Position numbers and translations under genes: made by a program | Shown: positions 6,564 through 12,830 of the stretch, in pieces | Numbering within the stretch: position 1 is the first letter of the stretch | How the letters are laid out: each line of letters opens with the position of its first letter | The notes under the pieces: generated by a model | Database searches by the model: none | Told to the model about the DNA's origin: nothing | The model's input: only the letters and a program-made list of their open reading frames with translations | Assembly: GCA_024403005.1 (NCBI GenBank) | Contig: JAKSSQ010000031.1 | Span: forward strand, 1-12,830 | From: Clostridia bacterium | Lineage (GTDB): Bacteria > Bacillota > Clostridia > Peptostreptococcales > Anaerovoracaceae | Length of the DNA: 12,830 nucleotides | Direction: 5' to 3'

Positions 6564-8027
6564 ATGCAGTATTTTCTCGTAATGGATGCCGGTACAACAA
6601 GTGTTAAGGCAGGACTTATTTCTCTCGACGGCAAGATCGCAGACATCCAGAGTGAACCCGCAAACGTAATAATGCCTTTTGCAGGTGCAACAGAAATGGA
6701 TATGGACGAAGTTTGGGAAGTAGCAAAGAAGGTAATTCTCAAGCTTAAGGATAACAACGCAGAAATCTGGCCGGAAGTTTCCGCTATCGGTCTTTCCGCT
6801 CAGGGCGACGGTCTGTGGATGATCGACGAAGACGGTAAGCCCATCCGCAACGCAATGCTGTGGAACGACACAAGAATGTCCATGGATTTCGATTCCATCA
6901 ACCCGGTTTGCCTCGCCATGAACACAACAGCTCTGTTCCCCGGCGCTAACGTTGTAGAACTCGCATGGCTCAAGAAGAACGAACCGGAAAACTACAACAA
7001 GATTGCACACATCTTCCACTGCAAGGACTGGATCAACTACAAGCTCACAGGACACATCGGAACAGACGCTTCCGACGCTTCCACAGCTTTAATGAACATC
7101 TACACAAAGGAATACACAGAAGAAATTCTGGATAAGCTGGGAATCCCCGAAATGAAGGGCAAGTTCGCTCCCATTTCCACATCCGACGAAATTATCGGTA
7201 CAATCATCCCCGAAGCTGCAGACGAACTGGGCGTTAGAGTAGGCGTACCCGTAATCGCAGGCTGCATGGACGTTCTCGCCATCGCTACAGGCTGCGGCCT
7301 TATGGCAGGCGGACAGAGAGGTTCCATCGTAGGTACAACTCTGGCTAACTACGTAGTCATGAACGAAGCATCTGCAAGAGCATGCGTAAACACAAGCGGA
7401 AGTATCCTCTGCCACACAAAGAAGGACACATACATCCGTCTTATGGCTGCACAGGCAGGCGCATCTTCTCTGGACTGGATGAGAAAGACAGTAGTTCCCG
7501 GCGAAAGCTTCGCAGAAGTAGAAGAAGAAATGAAGAAGATCCCCATCGGTTCCGATGGCGTTATGGCTACACCGTATCTCTACGGCGAAAGAGCTCCGTT
7601 CAGACTTAACTCCGCATCCGGAAGCTATGTAGGCTTAAGAGCTCACCATACAAAGTACAACCTGGCAAGAGCAAGCCACGAAGGCATGACAATGGCTATG
7701 ATGGACTGCTACGCCAACCTGCCCGCAGGAGATGCAGAACTCTACATCGCCGGCGGCGCTGCAAAGAGCCCCTTTATCTGCCAGATGATCTGCGACGCTA
7801 TGGGCGCAGAAACCTACAGATTCGAAGAAAAGGAACTCGGACTTTTAGGTATTTACAGACTTATACTCGCTGCCCTGAAGATCGAAAAGGATGTGTCTTC
7901 CGGCACCGACAAGTTTGAACCGGATATGGAAAACAACGCAAAGTATAAGGCACTGTACAAGGAATACACACTGCTCAAGGAATGCTTTATGCCGTTCTGG
8001 AAGGCAAGAATGGAAAAAGAAGAATAA
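6564..8027 (+). CDS. FGGY-family carbohydrate kinase
   Basis: This 487-residue cytoplasmic kinase would transfer phosphate from ATP to a sugar, probably a ketose. The two-lobed FGGY fold is recognisable: the N-terminal phosphate-binding loop DAGTTSVKAGLIS (8-20), substrate-site elements GLSAQGDGLW (76-85) and LWNDTR (99-104), the expected catalytic Asp236 in AGCMDVLA, YLYGERAPF (338-346) and the C-terminal adenosine motif YIAGGAAKSPF (394-404). Length is normal for xylulokinase- and fuculokinase-like members, and no key element is missing. AGGAGG (6553-6558) overlaps the stop codon of the dehydrogenase gene and serves this start, so the two genes are tightly coupled. With the upstream FucA-like aldolase it suggests a kinase-aldolase route, but FGGY substrate specificity cannot be read from sequence. 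Confidence 0.92.
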   Translation: MQYFLVMDAGTTSVKAGLISLDGKIADIQSEPANVIMPFAGATEMDMDEVWEVAKKVILKLKDNNAEIWPEVSAIGLSAQGDGLWMIDEDGKPIRNAMLWNDTRMSMDFDSINPVCLAMNTTALFPGANVVELAWLKKNEPENYNKIAHIFHCKDWINYKLTGHIGTDASDASTALMNIYTKEYTEEILDKLGIPEMKGKFAPISTSDEIIGTIIPEAADELGVRVGVPVIAGCMDVLAIATGCGLMAGGQRGSIVGTTLANYVVMNEASARACVNTSGSILCHTKKDTYIRLMAAQAGASSLDWMRKTVVPGESFAEVEEEMKKIPIGSDGVMATPYLYGERAPFRLNSASGSYVGLRAHHTKYNLARASHEGMTMAMMDCYANLPAGDAELYIAGGAAKSPFICQMICDAMGAETYRFEEKELGLLGIYRLILAALKIEKDVSSGTDKFEPDMENNAKYKALYKEYTLLKECFMPFWKARMEKEE

Positions 8028-8032
8028 TCAGA

Positions 8033-8059
8033 GTTATGGAGTAACAGGAGGAGGTTACT
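8033..8059 (+). promoter_or_regulatory. Ribosome binding site displayed in a hairpin loop, with a competing stem
   Basis: AGTAAC (8040-8045) and GTTACT (8054-8059) are perfect 6-bp complements, and the loop between them is exactly AGGAGGAG, the ribosome binding site of the next gene, whose ATG begins at the following base. An upstream GTTA (8033-8036) can pair with the same TAAC (8042-8045), giving an alternative stem. The pairing is direct from sequence; any regulatory role is inference, and the stems are short. Confidence 0.3.
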
Positions 8060-9694
8060 ATGTCACTGCTTATTAAGAACGCTAACATCTCCACCATGGA
8101 TGAAGCTAACCCCAAGGCTGATGCTGCTGTAGTTACAGGTAAGTATTTTGCTTACGTAGGAACTGAAGCCGGTGCAAGAGAATACATCGCTGCACACGAC
8201 GACAAGGAAACTTATGAAGAAGTAGACTGCGGCGGACAGCTGCTCATCCCCGGATTCAACGATTCCCACCTGCATTTCCTGCACTATGTTAAGACCTGCA
8301 TCCACGTAGATCTGGTAGGCTGCAAGTCCCTTAAGGAATGCCTCGGAAGAATGGCTGAAGCATGGAAGACATTCGATACAAAAGATGGTCTCTGGTTTGT
8401 AGGCGAAGGCTGGAACCAGGACTATTTCGAAGACGAAAAGCGTTTCCCCACAAGATGGGAACTGGACGAAATTACTGCAGACTGGCCTATTATGATTCAG
8501 AGAACCTGCGGCCACGTAGGTATTCTCAACAGCAAGGCTCTTGAGCTCTTCGACATGAGCACAGGTGAGGGCTTCAAGTATAAGCAGTATGCAGATAAGG
8601 ATGCAAACGGTGAACTCAACGGATGCATCAAGGAAAATCTGTTCGACTACTTTAAGACAACTCTGCCTGCTCCCAAGCTGGACAAGCTTATGGACCTTAT
8701 GGAACAGCATCAGTACGATCTGTTCGCAAAGGGCGTTACAAGCGTTCAGTCCGACGAAGGCAACTATGCACCTGCAGGCGAATATCATAACCTTCAGAAC
8801 CTCATGCGCGAAAGATCCGAAAAGGGCAGCTTCAAGCTTCGCCTTTCCTCTCAGATGCTCTACTTCAACAAGGAAAAGATGCAGTGGGCATTTGAAAACG
8901 GATACACAAAGGACTTCGGCAACGATACAGTAAAAATCAGCGCTACAAAGCTGCTGGTAGACGGTTCTCTGGGCGCAAGAACAGCTCTCATGAGAAAGCC
9001 CTACGCAGACGATCCTTCCGTAATCGGTCTGTCTCTGTGGGATCAGGAAGGCCTGAACGAAATGGTTCTCATTTCTCATAAGCAGAACATCCCCGTAGCA
9101 GTTCATGCTATCGGTGACGGCGCTGTAGAAATGGTTATCAATGCAGTTGAAAACGCTCGCAAGGCATGCCCGCACCTCAATCCCCGCCATACAGTTGTTC
9201 ACAGCCAGGTAACAGACAGAGCCATGCTCGAAAGAATGAAGGCTCTGGATATCTCCGTAATGGTACAGCCCATCTTTATTGACTACGATATGCACGTAAT
9301 TTACGAAAGAGTAGGCAAGGAAATGGCTGAAAGCTCTTACGTATGGAAGTGGTACAAGGATATGGGTATCCACATGAGCTTCGGTACAGATTGCCCCGTA
9401 GAAAGCTTTGACCCCATGCAGGGCCTCTACTGCGCAGTAACAAGACTCGCTAAGAACGGCGACGGACCCTACCTGCCCGAACAGGCATTAAGCGTAGGCG
9501 ATGCTATTTATGCATACACAGCTGAATCCGCATGGAACACTGGCGACGAAGAATTAAAGGGCAAGATTAAGTCCGGTATGCTGGCAGACTTCATTACAGT
9601 AGACCGCGACCTCTATGAAATCGATCCGAAGGATATCCTTAACGCAAAGGTTACAAAGACTTATATAGGCGGCGAAAAAGTTTTCGAAGCATAA
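8060..9694 (+). CDS. YtcJ-like metal-dependent amidohydrolase (Amidohydro_3 family), first copy
   Basis: This 544-residue protein belongs to the amidohydrolase superfamily branch that includes YtcJ and the N-substituted formamide deformylase NfdA; members hydrolyse amide or related C-N bonds. Likely metal and catalytic residues are His70 and His72 (FNDSHLHF), His152 (CGHVGILNSKAL), Lys297 ahead of DGSLGART, His349 (AVHAIGDGA), His381 (VVHSQ) and Asp444 (FGTDCPV). The family motif GEGWNQD is at 115-121. The C-terminus (about 505-544) returns to the small beta-sandwich that flanks the barrel, with KSGMLADFITVD. There is no signal peptide, so it acts in the cytoplasm. Its ribosome site lies in a small hairpin loop. 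The next gene is a clear paralogue. Known YtcJ members have diverse or unassigned substrates, so only the general chemistry is proposed. Confidence 0.9.
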   Translation: MSLLIKNANISTMDEANPKADAAVVTGKYFAYVGTEAGAREYIAAHDDKETYEEVDCGGQLLIPGFNDSHLHFLHYVKTCIHVDLVGCKSLKECLGRMAEAWKTFDTKDGLWFVGEGWNQDYFEDEKRFPTRWELDEITADWPIMIQRTCGHVGILNSKALELFDMSTGEGFKYKQYADKDANGELNGCIKENLFDYFKTTLPAPKLDKLMDLMEQHQYDLFAKGVTSVQSDEGNYAPAGEYHNLQNLMRERSEKGSFKLRLSSQMLYFNKEKMQWAFENGYTKDFGNDTVKISATKLLVDGSLGARTALMRKPYADDPSVIGLSLWDQEGLNEMVLISHKQNIPVAVHAIGDGAVEMVINAVENARKACPHLNPRHTVVHSQVTDRAMLERMKALDISVMVQPIFIDYDMHVIYERVGKEMAESSYVWKWYKDMGIHMSFGTDCPVESFDPMQGLYCAVTRLAKNGDGPYLPEQALSVGDAIYAYTAESAWNTGDEELKGKIKSGMLADFITVDRDLYEIDPKDILNAKVTKTYIGGEKVFEA

Positions 9695-9713
9695 TATAAA
9701 AGAGGATATTCGT

Positions 9714-11357
9714 ATGAGTAAAACAGTATTATTCAATGCAAAAATTTACGTAGAAGCAGGCTGCTTTGCAGAAGCTGTTTACCAGGAAGACGGCATTATT
9801 AAGGCCGTTGGTTTAAACAGCGAAATCCTCGCAATGGCGCCCTACGAAGCTGAAAAGATCGATTGCAAGGGAAAGACAGTAATTCCCGGACTTAACGATT
9901 CGCATATGCATCTGCTGATGATTGGCGAGGTTCTCACAGAACCTCCCATCGGCCCCAGCAAGTCCGTAGAAGATATGATTGAAATCTGCAGAAAATTCGC
10001 TGCGGAAAACCCCGATGCGGTTGTAAACGGCATGCACGGCCAGGGCTGGAACCAGGATCTGTTCGAAGAGGGTAAGGTAAGACTTCCCAATAAGGACGAC
10101 CTGGACAAGATTTCCACCGAATATCCGATCATGCTGGAAAGAGTGTGCGGACACACCTGCGCACTCAACTCCAAGGCTCTTGAAATCCTTGGAATCACAG
10201 AAGATACACCCGTAGATTTCTACGAAGGCGGCACCATCGAAAGAGGCGCAGACGGAAAGCTCAACGGCTACATTACTGAAAATGCAGTTTACGCAGTAAG
10301 ACACGTAGTTCCCGAAGCAGACCCCGAAATGCGCAGAAAGCAGCTGCTTTCCGCCATGAAATATGCGACAGAGCACGGTCTTACATCCGTACAGTCCAAC
10401 GACCTGGGCCTCATGACCGCAAACAGCAAGTCCAATTTCGATATCTATAAGCATCTTTACGAAGACGGTCTGGCAACACTCCGTTTCCGCCACCAGGTAT
10501 GCTGCCTGCTGGAAAAGGATCTGGATGAGTTCATCGAAACTGAATTCGCAAACAGAGCAGATTACGAAAGATTCGACAATTGGCTCACGCTCGGACCCCT
10601 TAAGATGTTTAAAGACGGTTCCCTGGGCGCAAGAACAGGCCTCATGAGACACGAATACGAGGACGATCCCGGCAACTACGGCATCGATTCTCTGAACCCG
10701 CAGCTCATGGACAGACTTGTTAAGAAGGCTGCAGAACATGGCATCCAGTCCGTAACTCACGTTATCGGCGACGCTGCCATCGAACAGACTCAGGAATGCT
10801 ACGAAAAGGTTATGAAGGACGGAAAGAATGTTTTAAGAAACGTACTTATCCACTGCCAGATTACCGATAAGCCTCTCCTTGAACGCATCGCAAAGGCCGA
10901 TACTTTAATCGCATACCAGCCCGTTTTCCTTCAGGGCGACATGTATGCTGTTGAAAGCCGCTGCGGCGTAGAGCTCAGTTCCACATCCTATGCGATGAAA
11001 ACCGCTATAGACCTTGGAATTCACGCTTCCTACGGAACAGACAGCCCTGTAGAAGACTGCAACCCGTTTGCTAATATCTACTGCGCTGTTAACAGAAAGG
11101 ACTTAACAGGCAAACCTGACGGCGGATTCAATCCTCAGGAATGCGTAACCGTTGAACAGGCTATCGACGCCTATACCATTGAAAGCGCATACATGGAATT
11201 TGCAGAAGAGTACAAGGGCAGAATTAAGCCCGGCTACTATGCAGACCTTGAAATACTTGACAAGGACATATTTACCTGCGATACAATGGAAATAATAAAT
11301 ATTCTGCCCGAACTCGTAATGGTCGGCGGAAAGGTTGTCTACACTAAGGAGGCTTAG
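9714..11357 (+). CDS. YtcJ-like metal-dependent amidohydrolase (Amidohydro_3 family), second copy
   Basis: This 547-residue paralogue of the preceding gene keeps the same candidate active-site set: His64 and His66 (LNDSHMHL), His147 (CGHTCALNSKAL), Lys297 before DGSLGART, His349 (VTHVIGD), His380 (LIHCQ) and Asp443 (YGTDSPV). GQGWNQD is at 109-115 and the C-terminus has KPGYYADLEILD. In the aligned stretch 291-320 the two proteins share 16 of 30 residues; elsewhere they differ enough to suggest an old duplication with different specificities. It is cytoplasmic, with no signal peptide. AGAGG (9701-9705) is a moderate ribosome site, 19 bases after the first copy ends. The M20 gene begins only three bases after its stop. 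The two proteins may act on related substrates or pair as a heteromer; neither can be shown from sequence. Confidence 0.9.
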   Translation: MSKTVLFNAKIYVEAGCFAEAVYQEDGIIKAVGLNSEILAMAPYEAEKIDCKGKTVIPGLNDSHMHLLMIGEVLTEPPIGPSKSVEDMIEICRKFAAENPDAVVNGMHGQGWNQDLFEEGKVRLPNKDDLDKISTEYPIMLERVCGHTCALNSKALEILGITEDTPVDFYEGGTIERGADGKLNGYITENAVYAVRHVVPEADPEMRRKQLLSAMKYATEHGLTSVQSNDLGLMTANSKSNFDIYKHLYEDGLATLRFRHQVCCLLEKDLDEFIETEFANRADYERFDNWLTLGPLKMFKDGSLGARTGLMRHEYEDDPGNYGIDSLNPQLMDRLVKKAAEHGIQSVTHVIGDAAIEQTQECYEKVMKDGKNVLRNVLIHCQITDKPLLERIAKADTLIAYQPVFLQGDMYAVESRCGVELSSTSYAMKTAIDLGIHASYGTDSPVEDCNPFANIYCAVNRKDLTGKPDGGFNPQECVTVEQAIDAYTIESAYMEFAEEYKGRIKPGYYADLEILDKDIFTCDTMEIINILPELVMVGGKVVYTKEA

Positions 11358-11360
11358 GCT

Positions 11361-12491
11361 ATGACAAATAAGGAAAAACTTCAGAAGGCTATAGAACTTC
11401 GCCATGAAATTCACATGAATCCGGACCTTTCCAACCAGGAAAGACCTACATATGAACGCATCATCAAGTTCTTAAAGGAAAACGCTCCGTCCATTGAAAT
11501 CGTGGACAAGGGATATTATGTTTATGCGATTTACCACTCTGAACACCCCGAAAGACCCAGAATCGCTTTCCGTACAGAAGTAGATGCTCTTCCCATCGAA
11601 GACTGCATCGATGAACCCTACAAGAGCATTAAGCCCGGCGTAGGCCACAAGTGCGGACACGACGGCCACGCTGCTACAATGTGCGCTCTGGCTCTGGAAC
11701 TGGACGAATTCGGAGCTGAAAGAGACGTATACATGATCTTCCAGCCCGCTGAAGAAACAGGCGACGGCGCTATCCAGTGCACAGACTTCATTACAGACAA
11801 CAACATCGCTGAAATCTTCGGCATGCACGGCAGTGTAGAAGAAGATTACGGCTGCGTACAGTACAGAGACGGCCTCATGAACTGCGCAAGCGAAGGCATG
11901 TGCGTTCAGTACAAGGGCGTTTCCACCCACGCATCTCTTCCCGAACTGGGCAAGAACCCGGCTCTGGCAGTAGCTGAACTGGCTGCAGCTTCTCAGGAAT
12001 ACGCAGCAAGCAAGGACTACAAGGACCTGGTAATGGCTACAATTACCTGCATGAAGGTCGGCGAAGAAGACGCTTACGGCGTAGCTGCACATAAGGGTGT
12101 ATTCCAGGTAACTTTAAGAGGCGCAATCGAAGCCGAAATGAAGGATTTGGAAGTTAAGATGGAAGCAAAGGCTAAGGAACTTGCAGAAAAGTACGACCTC
12201 GGCATCGAAGTATCCTACTCCGACAGATTCCCCGAAACCGTAAACGATGCAGATCTGAACAAGAAGCTGGTTAAGGCCTGCGAAAAGCTGGGAATCCCCG
12301 CTCACGTAAGACCCGAAGCTGAAAGAGGTTCCGAAGACTTCGGCCACTTCTCCAAGCTCACAAAGGGCACTATCTTCTTCGTAGGACACGGACAGGGTAA
12401 GCCCAACATGCACTCTATAGAATTCAATTACGACGACAGTGTAATAGACAAGACTATCGAAATCTACAAGTGCCTCATAAGCGATTTCTAA
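11361..12491 (+). CDS. M20D-family amidohydrolase/peptidase (N-acyl amino acid hydrolase-like)
   Basis: This 376-residue cytoplasmic enzyme is of the M20 subfamily D type, which removes acyl groups from N-acyl amino acids and conjugates (hippurate, indoleacetyl-amino acids, p-aminobenzoyl-glutamate). Features in order: LRHEIHMNPDLSNQE near the N-terminus, FRTEVDALPIE (70-80), the metal site HKCGHDGH with Cys98 and His100, catalytic/metal Glu131-Glu132 (QPAEETGDG), His156 (GMHGS), the dimerisation-domain His190 (STHASL) and His351 (HGQGKPNMHS). All expected di-metal ligands are present and the length is normal. AAGGAGG (11346-11352), which lies at the end of the previous gene, is its ribosome site. 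The next gene is a close paralogue. AbgA and AbgB of E. coli are also adjacent M20D proteins, but much more divergent from each other. Substrate unknown. Confidence 0.92.
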   Translation: MTNKEKLQKAIELRHEIHMNPDLSNQERPTYERIIKFLKENAPSIEIVDKGYYVYAIYHSEHPERPRIAFRTEVDALPIEDCIDEPYKSIKPGVGHKCGHDGHAATMCALALELDEFGAERDVYMIFQPAEETGDGAIQCTDFITDNNIAEIFGMHGSVEEDYGCVQYRDGLMNCASEGMCVQYKGVSTHASLPELGKNPALAVAELAAASQEYAASKDYKDLVMATITCMKVGEEDAYGVAAHKGVFQVTLRGAIEAEMKDLEVKMEAKAKELAEKYDLGIEVSYSDRFPETVNDADLNKKLVKACEKLGIPAHVRPEAERGSEDFGHFSKLTKGTIFFVGHGQGKPNMHSIEFNYDDSVIDKTIEIYKCLISDF

Positions 12492-12493
12492 AT

Positions 12494-12517
12494 AAGGCAG
12501 GGTGGTTTATCCGCCTT
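12494..12517 (+). other. Weak hairpin between the two M20D genes
   Basis: AAGGC (12494-12498) pairs with GCCTT (12513-12517), and GG (12504-12505) with CC (12511-12512) across a small bulge. No T-run follows, so it is not a standard terminator. It could slightly stabilise or process the mRNA between the duplicated genes. Confidence 0.25.
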
Positions 12518-12532
12518 TGAGGTTTCAGTCCA

Positions 12533-12830
12533 ATGAAAAATAAAGAAAAACTGGAGAAGGCAATAGCTCTCCGCAGAGAAATTCACAAGTATCCGGATCT
12601 TTCCGAAGCGGAAAGACCCACGCTGGAACGAATTGCGAAGTTTCTCGCAGAGAATGCGCCTTCCATAGAGGTAATCGATAAGGGATACTACATGTATGCG
12701 GTGTACCATAGCGGTCACCCGGAAAGACCGTCCATTGGCTTCAGAGCGGAAGCAGACGCACTTCCCATCGAAGACTGCATAGATGCTCCCTATAAGAGCA
12801 CAAAGCCCGGCGTGGGCCACAAGTGCGGCC
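12533..12830 (+). CDS. M20D-family amidohydrolase/peptidase, partial (N-terminal 99 codons), paralogue of the preceding gene
   Basis: The frame opens at ATG 12533 with a modest GAGG ribosome site (12519-12522) and runs off the right edge. It aligns without gaps to residues 1-99 of the preceding M20D protein; by my count 77 of 99 residues are identical. LRREIHKYPDLSEAE, FRAEADALPIED and the start of the metal site GHKCG are conserved, while the Glu and C-terminal His ligands lie beyond the window. Codon choice differs from its neighbour: GCG encodes 5 of 11 alanines here but 1 of 36 in the full upstream copy (hand counts). This suggests the copy is not a very recent in-place duplicate or is under weaker selection for expression. 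Whether it is intact cannot be judged. Confidence 0.88.
   Translation, partial: MKNKEKLEKAIALRREIHKYPDLSEAERPTLERIAKFLAENAPSIEVIDKGYYMYAVYHSGHPERPSIGFRAEADALPIEDCIDAPYKSTKPGVGHKCG

Larger units (their letters stand above)
517..12830 (+). other. Predicted co-directional gene run (possible operon of eight genes)
   Basis: All genes are on the plus strand, with gaps in order of 0, 54, 32, 9, 32, 19, 3 and 41 bases, and no convincing intrinsic terminator between them. The only good promoter candidate lies upstream of the pump genes. The 54-base gap after the transporter, holding an inverted repeat, is the most plausible place for a break. The run continues past the window. Confidence 0.55.

Noticed and set aside
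6324..7055. Minus-strand open frame (243 codons) crossing the dehydrogenase/kinase junction
   Set aside because: It lies opposite conserved parts of two real genes and its product looks like an antisense shadow.
8565..8933. Plus-strand frame-shifted open frame (122 codons) inside the first YtcJ gene
   Set aside because: It lies inside a well conserved coding region; Ser/Thr/Arg-rich composition is typical of a frame shadow.
8063..9373. Very long minus-strand open frame (436 codons) opposite the first YtcJ gene
   Set aside because: It is in codon register with the sense gene. An antisense stop there requires a sense TTA, CTA or TCA codon, which this gene's codon bias avoids. The translation is Cys/Val/His-rich with no recognisable domain and no ribosome site was seen.
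9813..10760. Long minus-strand open frame (315 codons) opposite the second YtcJ gene
   Set aside because: Same in-register codon-bias artefact; no domain, and the sense frame is clearly coding.
12494..12517. Intrinsic terminator between the two M20D genes
   Set aside because: The stem is short and bulged, and no T-run follows.
11361..12830. AbgA/AbgB-type p-aminobenzoyl-glutamate hydrolase pair
   Set aside because: Adjacent M20D genes fit superficially, but AbgA and AbgB are divergent subunits, while these two are about 78% identical over the visible part and no AbgT-like transporter is seen.

Overview
The window reads as part of a bacterial chromosome, most likely an anaerobic member of the Bacillota (class Clostridia or a relative). 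The signs are strong purine-rich Shine-Dalgarno sites (AGGAGG type) before nearly every gene, a strongly skewed codon choice (AAG, GAA, AGA, GCA/GCT, GTA, TCC), cysteine-rich enzymes, and a gene set of YtcJ-type amidohydrolases and M20D peptidases. A diderm lineage such as Negativicutes cannot be excluded, because the window carries a tripartite-type RND pump. No rRNA, tRNA, insertion sequence or CRISPR array was seen.

Layout. At the left edge, on the minus strand, is the first third of a diacylglycerol kinase/YegS-type lipid kinase, cut by the window. A divergent intergenic region (324-516) follows, with candidate promoters and small inverted repeats. From 517 to the right edge every gene is on the plus strand with gaps of 0 to 54 bases: an RND efflux pair (membrane fusion protein, then a 1050-residue transporter); a sugar module of FucA-like class II aldolase, D-2-hydroxyacid dehydrogenase and FGGY sugar kinase; two tandem YtcJ-like metal-dependent amidohydrolases; and two tandem M20D amidohydrolases, the second cut by the window end. 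No convincing terminator separates them, so all eight could be one operon. The 54-base gap after the pump, with its 8-bp inverted repeat, is the likeliest internal boundary.

How the genes may work together (inference). The kinase and aldolase match a familiar scheme in which a ketose is phosphorylated and cleaved to dihydroxyacetone phosphate and a small aldehyde. The 2-hydroxyacid dehydrogenase would handle a related 2-oxo or 2-hydroxy acid. The four hydrolases would first break amide or N-acyl bonds, so the cluster could degrade an amide-linked or N-acylated sugar-type compound, with the pump exporting a toxic substrate or by-product. The substrate cannot be named from sequence. The union of pump, sugar triad and two duplicated hydrolase pairs is the most unusual thing here. 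No sugar isomerase, dedicated importer, regulator or TolC-like channel is present in the window.
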